Positions 1-5,779 of a DNA stretch of 6,135 nt are shown here, piece by piece. The position numbers and the translations under genes are program-made. Under the pieces are notes generated by a model that saw nothing but the letters and a program-made list of their open reading frames with translations, did not search any database and was not told the origin of the DNA. Source of the stretch: Pseudomonadota bacterium (GTDB taxonomy: Bacteria; Pseudomonadota; Gammaproteobacteria; Xanthomonadales; Xanthomonadaceae). The DNA lies in the NCBI GenBank assembly GCA_023386795.1, contig JAEWJB010000090.1:1-6135 (forward strand), read 5' to 3'. The stretch's first letter is position 1, and the number at the start of each line of letters is the position of its first letter.

Positions 1-461
1 ACATAACTTTGGATTTCATAAGATATATCTGTTAATCTATTACCTTCAACAGCTTTTTCTATACCTTTAAAAAAACTTTTTTCAGTAACATCTATAAGCT
101 TTTTAGATATTTCTGATATCTCTCCTACAGGAAAAGTTCTTGCAGCATCACTATGGAATCCATCTAGAAAGACACCACAATCAATACTTACAATATCTCC
201 ATCTTGTAATTTATATGAACTTGGAAATCCATGGACAACCTGTTCATTTACAGAGATACAAAGTGCACTTGGAAAACCATATAATCCTTTAAAGGAGGGC
301 TTTCCTCCCTGCTTAGTTATAAATTCCTCTGCTATTCTATCTAACTCTGCAGTAGTAATACCAGGTTTGACTTTTGATTCTACTAAAAGTAGGGCCTCTG
401 CCAAGGTTCTACCTGCTTTTCTCATTAGGTCGATTTCTTTATCATTTTTTAATATAATCAC
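1..461 (-). CDS. map: Methionine aminopeptidase, type I (partial, N-terminal part)
   Basis: Map removes the initiator methionine from new cytosolic proteins when the second residue is small. From the GTG at 461 the frame reads MIILKNDKEIDLMRKAGRTL and stays open for 153 codons to the left edge, where the gene is cut. Visible active-site residues are H77 in VVHGFP and the metal-binding aspartates D94 (SIDCG) and D105 (FHSDAARTF). The remaining histidine and two glutamate ligands lie outside the window. The full family length is about 250 residues, so roughly the last 95 are missing. There is no extra N-terminal zinc or SH3-binding extension, so it is the short bacterial form. An in-frame ATG at 425 has no ribosome binding site and would remove conserved residues. 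Confidence 0.95.
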   Translation of the reverse strand, partial: MIILKNDKEIDLMRKAGRTLAEALLLVESKVKPGITTAELDRIAEEFITKQGGKPSFKGLYGFPSALCISVNEQVVHGFPSSYKLQDGDIVSIDCGVFLDGFHSDAARTFPVGEISEISKKLIDVTEKSFFKGIEKAVEGNRLTDISYEIQSY

Positions 462-476
462 ATTTACTCACTTCCT
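458..476 (-). promoter_or_regulatory. map ribosome binding site with overlapping ATG-TGA
   Basis: The minus strand reads AGGAAGTGA (468-476), eight of nine bases matching AGGAGGTGA, inside the last codons of adk. It is followed by the adk TAA (464-466), an ATG (461-463) that runs straight into TGA (458-460), and the map GTG (459-461), which overlaps that ATG. The ATG cannot be the map start because the next codon is a stop. Confidence 0.75.
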
Positions 477-1111
477 AATATCTTACAGATACTTTCAAAG
501 ACCTCATTGATTGCTTTTGTGCCATCAACAACTGAAAGTAAATCTTTCCCTTTATAGTACTCTATAAGTGGTTGAGTCTGTCTTTCATATACAGCTAATC
601 TCTCTTTAACTGTTTCTTCTGAATCATCTTTTCTTTGAATGATATCAGATCCACAAACATCACACTTTGATTCAATCTTTGTTGGATTAAATTTAACATG
701 ATAACTTGCTCCACATGAAGGGCATACTCTTCTTCCAGTCATTCTTTCTAGTATGAATTCACTAGGAACTTGAATTAATAGAGCAGTATCTAAAGATTCT
801 TTTCTATCATTTAAAAATTCCTCCAGTGCATTAGCTTGATGTACTGTTCTTGGAAATCCATCTAGTAGATAACCCATCTTACAATCTTCTGCTTGTAATC
901 TATCTTTAACCATATTAATAGTTACTTCATCTGGAACTAATTGACCATTGTCAATATACTTCTTTGCCTCAATTCCCAATGGCGTATTTTCTGAAATGTT
1001 CTTTCTAAAAATATCCCCTGTTGATATATGAGGTATGGAGTATCTATTACAAATTGATTTTGCTTGTGTTCCTTTTCCTGCCCCTGGCGGACCAAATAAA
1101 ACAACTTTCAC
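464..1111 (-). CDS. adk: Adenylate kinase, zinc-LID type
   Basis: Adk catalyses the reversible reaction ATP + AMP to 2 ADP in the cytosol and keeps the adenylate pool balanced. From the GTG at 1111 the product is 215 residues and reads MKVVLFGPPGAGKGTQA. This numbering puts the P-loop lysine at K13 and the AMP-binding DGFPRT motif at 84-89 (R88), the same numbers as in Escherichia coli, which supports the start. The LID segment carries C130, C133, C150 and C153, a structural zinc site typical of Gram-positive enzymes. The longer ATG reading at 1126 would add five residues (MEMVS) without a ribosome binding site. The gap from secY is 23 nt, and map follows after 2 nt. Confidence 0.97.
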   Translation of the reverse strand: MKVVLFGPPGAGKGTQAKSICNRYSIPHISTGDIFRKNISENTPLGIEAKKYIDNGQLVPDEVTINMVKDRLQAEDCKMGYLLDGFPRTVHQANALEEFLNDRKESLDTALLIQVPSEFILERMTGRRVCPSCGASYHVKFNPTKIESKCDVCGSDIIQRKDDSEETVKERLAVYERQTQPLIEYYKGKDLLSVVDGTKAINEVFESICKILGSE

Positions 1112-1117
1112 CGACAC

Positions 1118-1124
1118 CATCTCC
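1118..1124 (-). promoter_or_regulatory. Ribosome binding site that fixes the adk start
   Basis: The minus strand reads GGAGATG, six of seven bases matching GGAGGTG. It lies 6 nt before the GTG at 1111. The frame is open to an ATG at 1126, but that ATG lies upstream of this site and has only AT-rich sequence before it, so the downstream GTG is the better start. Confidence 0.7.
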
Positions 1125-1134
1125 ATTTTGTACT

Positions 1135-2415
1135 TTATTTAAGGAATCCTTGATAGTGGCGCACAACTAATTGAGACTCAAGAGTTCGCATTACATCTAA
1201 TGCAACACCAACTAAGATCAATAGTGAAGTTCCTCCAAATGAAATACCCTTAAATTGAGTGTTATTTTCTATTATTATTGGAGTGATCGCTAATATTGCA
1301 GCAAATATGCCACCAAAGATTGAAACTTTTGTTAAAATATTTTGTAAATACTTTTCAGTTGGTTTACCTGGTCTAATTCCAGGTATAAAACCTGCTGACT
1401 TATTCATATTCTCAGCCATTTCATCAGGTTTAAATGTTATTTGAGTATAGAACCAAGTAAAGAATATTGTCAATACAGCATAAATTACTGGATACATCCA
1501 AGTCTTTTCATTAAATACACTGTATGTACTTCCCGTTATCCATTTTGCCCAGTCTTTATCTGGGAAAAGTTGTGCAATAGTCTTCGGAAATTGCATAACT
1601 GACATAGCAAATATTATTGCAATAACCGCTGAACCAATCAAACTTAATGGAATATGGGTTGATTGACCTTTAGCTACTCTATTACCAACAGCTTTACTAG
1701 CGTACTGAACAGTTACTCTTCTTTCTGCTAACGATAAATATATTACCACTGCTAAAAGTAAAACAACAAACACTGCAAATAAAGCTATTTGAATTATATC
1801 TACCTGATCCATATTCTTTAATGCTGCTATTGATGCTACAGTACTTGGTATTCTTGATACTATGTTAATAAATATTATCAACGATATACCATTTCCTATT
1901 CCTTTTACAGTTATTTGATCACCTAACCACATACAGAAAGCTGATCCTACAGTTAAAGTTAGTATAACAAGATATATGAATGCAAAACCTGATTCACGAA
2001 TACCACCTTGATTATACATTAATACATAAGTACCGTAGGCTGTAATTACACCAAATAAAATTGATGCATACCTTGTTATATTTTGAATCTTCTTACGTCC
2101 TTCTTCTCCTTCTTTAGATAATTGCTCTAAAGGTGGAATAGCTATAGTAAGCAATTGCATTATTATTGAAGAGTTAATATATGGAACAACTCCTAATGCT
2201 AGTATGCTAAATCTACTTAAAGCACCACCAGACATTAAATCATAGAAGCTCCATAAATTATTTCCAGATTCAGTAAGAGTTTTAAGATACTCTGTATCAA
2301 TTCCAGGAACAGGAATATGACTTCCCATCCTGTAAATTGCAACAAATAAAACTGTCCATAATAACTTTTTTCTTAAATCTGGAACCTTCCAGGCATTACG
2401 TAGGGTTGATAGCAT
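1135..2415 (-). CDS. secY: Protein translocase channel subunit SecY
   Basis: SecY is the pore of the SecYEG translocon in the cytoplasmic membrane. It takes preproteins from SecA and nascent membrane proteins from ribosomes. The 426-residue product has ten hydrophobic helices, roughly at 17-30, 60-92 (plug helix 2a then 2b), 113-133, 145-163, 173-188, 206-228, 258-276, 308-326, 362-382 and 392-408. Landmarks are GVVPYINSSIIMQLL (75-89), GIGNGIS (172-178) and the cytosolic loop GFIPGIRPGKPTEKYL (342-357), whose R348 corresponds to the arginine needed for SecA function in Escherichia coli (R357 there). It starts MLSTLRNAWKVPDLRKK, as is usual in Firmicutes. It is complete, with no accessory-SecY features; its place in the spc operon makes it the housekeeping copy. 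Confidence 0.98.
   Translation of the reverse strand: MLSTLRNAWKVPDLRKKLLWTVLFVAIYRMGSHIPVPGIDTEYLKTLTESGNNLWSFYDLMSGGALSRFSILALGVVPYINSSIIMQLLTIAIPPLEQLSKEGEEGRKKIQNITRYASILFGVITAYGTYVLMYNQGGIRESGFAFIYLVILTLTVGSAFCMWLGDQITVKGIGNGISLIIFINIVSRIPSTVASIAALKNMDQVDIIQIALFAVFVVLLLAVVIYLSLAERRVTVQYASKAVGNRVAKGQSTHIPLSLIGSAVIAIIFAMSVMQFPKTIAQLFPDKDWAKWITGSTYSVFNEKTWMYPVIYAVLTIFFTWFYTQITFKPDEMAENMNKSAGFIPGIRPGKPTEKYLQNILTKVSIFGGIFAAILAITPIIIENNTQFKGISFGGTSLLILVGVALDVMRTLESQLVVRHYQGFLK
1444..1473 (-). promoter_or_regulatory. Possible internal sigma-A-type promoter in secY
   Basis: The minus strand reads TTGACA (1468-1473), an 18-nt spacer, then TATACT (1444-1449). This is a perfect -35 hexamer and a five-of-six -10 hexamer at near-ideal spacing. 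It lies in the codons for SecY residues about 315 to 324, some 330 nt before the adk start, where it could give adk and map extra transcription. In AT-rich coding DNA such a match can arise by chance, and the codons fully explain the bases, so this is a candidate only. Confidence 0.3.
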
Positions 2416-2416
2416 A

Positions 2417-2857
2417 TTAGATCACCTCAACTTTTCCTCCAGCTGCTTCTATCTTTTCTATTGCAGACTTAGAGAATTTACATCCTTTTACAGTTAGGCT
2501 CTTTTCTAAGTTTCCATTTCCTAATATCTTAACTCCATCTCTGATTTTACTTATTACTCTAGTTTCAAGTAAAACTTCTGGAGTGATTTCAGTTCCATTT
2601 TCAAATATATTTAATCTATCAACATTTATAGAAATGTATTCTTTAGCAAATATATTAGTAAAACCTCTTTTGGGAAGTCTTCTATATAGTGGCATTTGAC
2701 CTCCTTCAAATCCAGGTCTTACTCCACCACCAGTTCTAGAATTTTGTCCCTTTTCACCTTTACCAGCGTTTCTTCCTAATCCTGATCCAGTACCTCTACC
2801 GACTCTTTTAGGAGCTTTTTTGCTTCCTGCTGCTGGTTTTAACTCATGAAGTTTCAT
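2417..2857 (-). CDS. rplO: 50S ribosomal protein L15
   Basis: L15 is a late-assembling 50S protein with a long extended N-terminal arm that threads through 23S rRNA. The 146-residue product equals the Bacillus length. Residues 1 to 65 form the glycine- and arginine-rich arm (KRVGRGTGSGLGRNAGKG at 17-34, then GGQMPLYRRLPKRGF at 52-66). The globular C-terminal part holds ILGNGNLEKSLTVKG (111-125) and ends EAAGGKVEVI. The ribosome binding site AGGAGGTG (2866-2873) stands 8 nt before the ATG. The last codons double as the secY ribosome binding site, and only one base separates the TAA from the secY ATG. Confidence 0.98.
   Translation of the reverse strand: MKLHELKPAAGSKKAPKRVGRGTGSGLGRNAGKGEKGQNSRTGGGVRPGFEGGQMPLYRRLPKRGFTNIFAKEYISINVDRLNIFENGTEITPEVLLETRVISKIRDGVKILGNGNLEKSLTVKGCKFSKSAIEKIEAAGGKVEVI
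2420..2428 (-). promoter_or_regulatory. secY ribosome binding site inside the rplO 3' end
   Basis: The minus strand reads GAGGTGATC, nine consecutive bases complementary to the 16S rRNA 3' end, the strongest match in the window. It lies within the last codons of rplO (those for E, V and I), and the GAGG core is 9 nt from the secY ATG. With a 1-nt gap between genes, translation of secY is probably coupled to that of rplO. Confidence 0.85.
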
Positions 2858-2877
2858 GCTACTTACACCTCCTCGTT

Positions 2878-3057
2878 TTAAACTTCTTCAACTTTTAATA
2901 AGTAGCTTACTTTGTTTATCATACCATTTATTTGAGGATTAACCTCATGTTCTACTGTTTTACCTATTTTCTTTAGTCCAAGGGCATTTGCAGTAGCGAT
3001 ATGATCTTTCTTTCTACCGATTAAGCTCTTAACTAATGTTACTTTTAGTTTAGCCAT
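2878..3057 (-). CDS. rpmD: 50S ribosomal protein L30
   Basis: L30 is a small 50S protein found in most but not all bacteria. Translation from the ATG at 3057 gives 59 residues beginning MAKLKVTLVKSLIGRKKDHI, followed by ANALGLKKIGKTVEH, the typical L30 core, and ending YLLKVEEV before TAA. This matches the usual length of about 60. It fills the gap between rpsE and rplO exactly where L30 belongs in the spc operon. Spacers are 13 nt upstream and 20 nt downstream. It is easily missed because it is so short, but motif, ribosome binding site and position all agree. Confidence 0.96.
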   Translation of the reverse strand: MAKLKVTLVKSLIGRKKDHIATANALGLKKIGKTVEHEVNPQINGMINKVSYLLKVEEV

Positions 3058-3064
3058 AGCAATT

Positions 3065-3072
3065 CCCCTCCT
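3065..3072 (-). promoter_or_regulatory. rpmD ribosome binding site overlapping the rpsE stop
   Basis: The minus strand reads AGGAGGGG here, and its first two bases are the AG of the rpsE TAG stop. It lies 7 nt before the rpmD ATG. Ribosomes terminating on rpsE therefore cover the rpmD initiation site, which favours translational coupling of S5 and L30. Confidence 0.8.
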
Positions 3073-3568
3073 AACCTAGTATTTCTTCAACAGATTTGCC
3101 TCTTAATTTTGCAATATCTTCTGCAGTTCTTAAGCTTGCTAATCCATTAATTGTAGCGTTAACCATGTTTCTTGGGTTATTAGAACCTAATGACTTAGCT
3201 CTAACGTCTTTTAATCCTGCTAATTCAAGAACAGCTCTAGCTGGACCTCCAGCGATAACTCCTGTACCTTCTGTAGCTGGCATTATTAGAACATTACCAG
3301 TACCGAATTTTCCATATATTTGATGTGGAACAGTTGTTCCAACCATAGCAACTTCTACTAAATTTTTCTTTGCGTCTTCAATTCCTTTTCTGATTGCTTC
3401 AGGTATTTCAACTGATTTTCCCATTCCAACGCCTACGTGTCCGTTTTCGTCACCTACAACGACTAAAGCGCTGAATCTGAAGTTTCTACCACCCTTAACA
3501 ACCTTAGTTACTCTGTTTATGAAAACAACCTTTTCTTTAAGGTCTAGTGTGCTAGGATCGATTCTCAT
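3071..3568 (-). CDS. rpsE: 30S ribosomal protein S5
   Basis: S5 lies in the body of the 30S subunit, guards decoding accuracy and helps at the mRNA entry channel. The product is 165 residues, close to the 166 of Bacillus. The N-terminal double-stranded RNA-binding-like domain spans roughly residues 10 to 75, with the loop KGGR at 25-28, where spectinomycin resistance changes map in other bacteria; this loop looks wild type. The C-terminal domain includes GTGVIAGGPARAVLELAG (101-118). The ribosome binding site AAGGAGGG (3575-3582) is 6 nt before the ATG. The TAG stop is shared with the ribosome binding site of rpmD. Confidence 0.98.
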   Translation of the reverse strand: MRIDPSTLDLKEKVVFINRVTKVVKGGRNFRFSALVVVGDENGHVGVGMGKSVEIPEAIRKGIEDAKKNLVEVAMVGTTVPHQIYGKFGTGNVLIMPATEGTGVIAGGPARAVLELAGLKDVRAKSLGSNNPRNMVNATINGLASLRTAEDIAKLRGKSVEEILG

Positions 3569-3587
3569 TTATTTCCCTCCTTGTTTT

Positions 3588-3950
3588 TTAGAATTTAAGG
3601 CCTGCTTCTCTTGCACCCTCAGCTAACTCTTGAATTCTTCCATGGTATATGTATCCGCCTCTGTCAAATACCACATCTGAAATTCCTTTTTCAATAGCTT
3701 TCTTTGCAACTGCAGTTCCAACTATTCTAGCAGCTTCTTTGTTGCTTCCTGCTTTTCCATCGAAGTCTTTATCTAAACTTGAAGCAGCAACAAGTGTTAC
3801 AGCATTAACATCATCTATGATTTGAGCATATATATTTTTATCACTTCTGAAAACACATAATCTTGGTCTTTCAGGAGTCCCAAATATTTTCTTACGAACT
3901 CTTAGGTGACGTTTCTCTCTTGATTGTTTTCTGTCTACCTTTTTGAACAT
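3588..3950 (-). CDS. rplR: 50S ribosomal protein L18
   Basis: L18 binds 5S rRNA together with L5 in the central protuberance. The product is 120 residues with the chosen start and reads MFKKVDRKQSREKRHLRVRK, the basic N-terminal tail of the family, then GTPERPRLCVFRS and the C-terminal signature FDRGGYIYHGRIQELAEGAR. The frame is open three codons further up to a GTG at 3959, but that codon touches the ribosome binding site AAAGGAG (3959-3965). The ATG at 3950 is 8 nt from that site and gives the normal length, so it is used here. Confidence 0.97.
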   Translation of the reverse strand: MFKKVDRKQSREKRHLRVRKKIFGTPERPRLCVFRSDKNIYAQIIDDVNAVTLVAASSLDKDFDGKAGSNKEAARIVGTAVAKKAIEKGISDVVFDRGGYIYHGRIQELAEGAREAGLKF

Positions 3951-3968
3951 AAGTCTCACTCCTTTCTA

Positions 3969-4511
3969 TTATTTCTTACCAGTTTTACCTTCTTTACGTC
4001 TAATAACTTCATTAGAGTACTTAATACCTTTGCCTTTATATGGCTCTGGCTCTCTCCATGATCTAATGTCAGCAGCAGCAGCCCCAACTTTTTCTTTGTC
4101 TATACCTTCAACTATAACCTTAGTAGTTCCATCAGTTTTGAAAGTAACCCCTGTAATTGGTTCTATTTCTACTGGATGAGAATATCCAAGATTCATAACT
4201 AATTTAGTTCCTTGAATTTGAGCTCTATAACCTACACCTACTAGTTCAAGAGTCTTTGCATACCCTTGAGAAACTCCAGTAACCATATTGTTTATAAGTG
4301 CTCTTGTTAATCCGTGAAGAGCTCTATGATCTTTGTTGTCGCTTGGTCTTGTTACAACAACTTGATTGTCTTCAACTGCTATTTTTATGTCTTTGTGCAT
4401 AGTTTTTACTAATTCACCTTTAGCTCCTTTTACAGTAACAACGTTCTCTGGTGTTACTGTAACAGTAGTTCCAGCTGGAATAGCTATTGGTAATCTACCT
4501 ACTCTTGACAT
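3969..4511 (-). CDS. rplF: 50S ribosomal protein L6
   Basis: L6 has two similar domains and binds 23S rRNA near the GTPase-associated region of the 50S subunit. The 180-residue product has the standard length. It starts MSRVGRLPIAIPAG and carries the L6 core HRALHGLTRALINNMVTGV (about 62-80) and the C-terminal signature PEPYKGKGIKY, ending in a basic tail (RRKEGKTGKK). An excellent AGGAGGTG ribosome binding site lies 5 nt before the ATG. The stop TAA is followed immediately by an in-frame TAG. The next gene, rplR, starts 18 nt downstream. Nothing is missing or unusual in the protein. Confidence 0.98.
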   Translation of the reverse strand: MSRVGRLPIAIPAGTTVTVTPENVVTVKGAKGELVKTMHKDIKIAVEDNQVVVTRPSDNKDHRALHGLTRALINNMVTGVSQGYAKTLELVGVGYRAQIQGTKLVMNLGYSHPVEIEPITGVTFKTDGTTKVIVEGIDKEKVGAAAADIRSWREPEPYKGKGIKYSNEVIRRKEGKTGKK

Positions 4512-4583
4512 AATTGCACCTCCTGTATTCCATTTTAGAACATTTCTATATTAAAACTTTATAGATATTTTTCAATCTGAAAA
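4512..4583. other. 72-nt rpsH-rplF spacer with two small hairpins
   Basis: This is the longest non-coding stretch in the window; the other spacers are 1 to 31 nt. It is very AT-rich. On the transcript it contains TTTTCA-GAT-TGAAAA (4569-4583), just after the S8 stop, and TAGAA-ATG-TTCTA (4536-4548), with a weaker outer TTTTA/TAAAA pairing. It ends in the rplF ribosome binding site AGGAGGTG (4517-4524), 5 nt before the ATG. The stems have almost no GC, so they do not make a convincing terminator. I see no open frame with a ribosome binding site in it. Confidence 0.5.
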
Positions 4584-4982
4584 TTACCATACGTAGCAGA
4601 TAACTTCGCCGCCTAAACCTTGATTTCTAGCTTCTCTATCTACTATAACTCCTTTAGAAGTTGATATTACAGCAACTCCTAATCCATTAAGTACTTTAGG
4701 TACTTCATCTTTTTTACAGTAAACTCTTAATCCTGGTTTAGATATTCTCTTAAGACCAGTTATTACTCTTTCCTTATTAGCACCGTATTTAAGCGCTATT
4801 CTTAACATAGGTACTACACCATCGTTATATTCTTCTATTTCTTTAACATAACCTTCTTGTAGTAATATATTAGCTAAAGCCTTCTTTACATTTGAAGAAG
4901 GAACCTCTACTGTTTCGTGTCTTACAGCATTTGCATTTCTTATACGTGTTAGCAAATCTGCAATTGGATCTGTCATAACCAT
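4584..4982 (-). CDS. rpsH: 30S ribosomal protein S8
   Basis: S8 is a primary 16S rRNA-binding protein of the central domain and, in enterobacteria, the translational repressor of this operon. The product is 132 residues, the same length as in Bacillus, and starts MVMTDPIADLLTRIRNAN. The C-terminal RNA-binding signature includes STSKG (107-111), the DREAR stretch and the final GGEVICYVW. Two in-frame ATGs lie at the start. The first (4982) is 9 nt from an AAAGGAGG ribosome binding site, while the second would be 15 nt away, so the first is preferred. The gene is followed by the only long spacer in the window (72 nt). Confidence 0.98.
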   Translation of the reverse strand: MVMTDPIADLLTRIRNANAVRHETVEVPSSNVKKALANILLQEGYVKEIEEYNDGVVPMLRIALKYGANKERVITGLKRISKPGLRVYCKKDEVPKVLNGLGVAVISTSKGVIVDREARNQGLGGEVICYVW

Positions 4983-5013
4983 TGAATTGTGCCTCCTTTC
5001 ACTACATTAGATA

Positions 5014-5199
5014 TTACCAGCTTGCCTTTTTGCATCCAGGAATTTGACCCTTATAAGCAAGTTCTCTGAAGCAAATTCTGCAGATACCAAATTTCTTTAG
5101 CACCGCATGTGGTCTTCCACATATTCTGCATCTAGTGTACGCTCTTGTTGAATATTTAGGTTCTTTTTTCCACTTTTCGATCATTGCTTTACGTGCCAC
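5014..5199 (-). CDS. rpsN: 30S ribosomal protein S14, short zinc-binding type (S14Z)
   Basis: S14 sits in the head of the 30S subunit. At 61 residues this is the short type Z form, rather than the roughly 100-residue zinc-free form. The two pairs C24/C27 (CRIC) and C40/C43 (CRIC) supply the four zinc ligands, and the end KGQIPGCKKASW is the typical C-terminus. The start codon is GTG, preceded by AAGGAGGGG with a short spacer, and the protein then reads MARKAMIEKW as expected for the family. The gap from rplE is 15 nt. In Firmicutes that also carry a zinc-free S14 paralogue, that copy is usually zinc-regulated and lies elsewhere; it cannot be judged from here. Confidence 0.97.
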   Translation of the reverse strand: MARKAMIEKWKKEPKYSTRAYTRCRICGRPHAVLKKFGICRICFRELAYKGQIPGCKKASW

Positions 5200-5214
5200 G
5201 ATATCCCCTCCTTA

Positions 5215-5757
5215 TTATTGAGCGAATGGCATACCAAGAAATCTTAACAATTCTCTTGCTTCTTCGTCAGTTTTTGCACTTGTAACGAAGATAATATCCA
5301 TTCCTCTAACTTTATCAATTTTGTCATACTCGATTTCTGGGAATATTAATTGTTCTTTAATTCCTAAAGCATAGTTTCCTCTACCATCAAATGAATTAGC
5401 GGAAACACCTCTAAAGTCTCTAACTCTAGGAAGTGCTGTGGACATTAATCTATCTGCAAATTCAAACATCTTTGCTCTTCTTAATGTTACTTTACAACCT
5501 AAAGGCATATTTTCTCTTATTTTAAAGTTCGCAACTGATTTCTTTGATCTAGTTAAGATTGGCTTTTGTCCTGAAATCAATGTTAAATCATTAACTGCTG
5601 ATTCTAAAACCTTTTGGTTTTCTTTAGCCTCTCCAACTCCCATATTTATTACGATTTTTTCAAGCTTTGGTACTTCCATGACGTTCTTATATCCGAACTT
5701 CTCGATCATCGCTTGAACTACTTCTTTTTCATATTTTTCATGTAGTCTAGGTACCAT
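5215..5757 (-). CDS. rplE: 50S ribosomal protein L5
   Basis: L5 binds 5S rRNA and helps form the central protuberance of the 50S subunit, touching the P-site tRNA. The 180-residue product has the usual bacterial length. Landmarks are the family signature LEKIVINMGVGEA (32-44), the GQKPILTRSKKS stretch (63-74), the LPRVRDFRG loop (109-117), and the end RGMDIIFVTSAKTDEEARELL (about 151-171, split here across known conserved blocks). The ATG follows a GAAAGGAGGG ribosome binding site (5766-5775) with an 8-nt spacer. The gap from rplX is 22 nt. Two TAA stops stand in tandem at the end. In Escherichia coli this gene's start region is the S8 repressor target; I saw no clear matching structure here. 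Confidence 0.98.
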   Translation of the reverse strand: MVPRLHEKYEKEVVQAMIEKFGYKNVMEVPKLEKIVINMGVGEAKENQKVLESAVNDLTLISGQKPILTRSKKSVANFKIRENMPLGCKVTLRRAKMFEFADRLMSTALPRVRDFRGVSANSFDGRGNYALGIKEQLIFPEIEYDKIDKVRGMDIIFVTSAKTDEEARELLRFLGMPFAQ

Positions 5758-5779
5758 TTAAAGAACCCTCCTTTCAGAT

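Noticed and set aside
941..954. Perfect inverted repeat TTGAC-AATG-GTCAA with a TTGACA hexamer inside adk
   Set aside because: It is encoded by ordinary Adk codons (around DNGQL). The TTGACA has no acceptable -10 hexamer 16 to 18 nt downstream, so it is neither a promoter nor a supported operator.
1259..1444. Plus-strand open frame of 61 codons
   Set aside because: It lies wholly antisense to secY, has no ribosome binding site, and its hydrophobic content mirrors the membrane helices on the other strand.
3096..3323. Plus-strand open frame of 75 codons
   Set aside because: Antisense to rpsE with no ribosome binding site or recognisable motif; a shadow of the conserved S5 gene.
3662..3667. 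TTGACA hexamer on the minus strand inside rplR
   Set aside because: No TATAAT-like hexamer lies at 16 to 18 nt spacing, so it is taken as chance.
3943..4179. Plus-strand open frame of 78 codons
   Set aside because: Antisense to the rplR start and rplF; no ribosome binding site and no recognisable domain.
4366..4554. Plus-strand open frame of 62 codons
   Set aside because: Antisense to rplF and the rpsH-rplF spacer; it is explained by codon structure on the coding strand.
4569..4583. Rho-independent terminator after rpsH
   Set aside because: The stem is six pairs with a single GC pair and a 3-nt loop, and no convincing U-run follows. The operon clearly continues downstream.
5438..5716. Plus-strand open frame of 92 codons
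   Set aside because: Antisense to rplE, no ribosome binding site, and no family resemblance.
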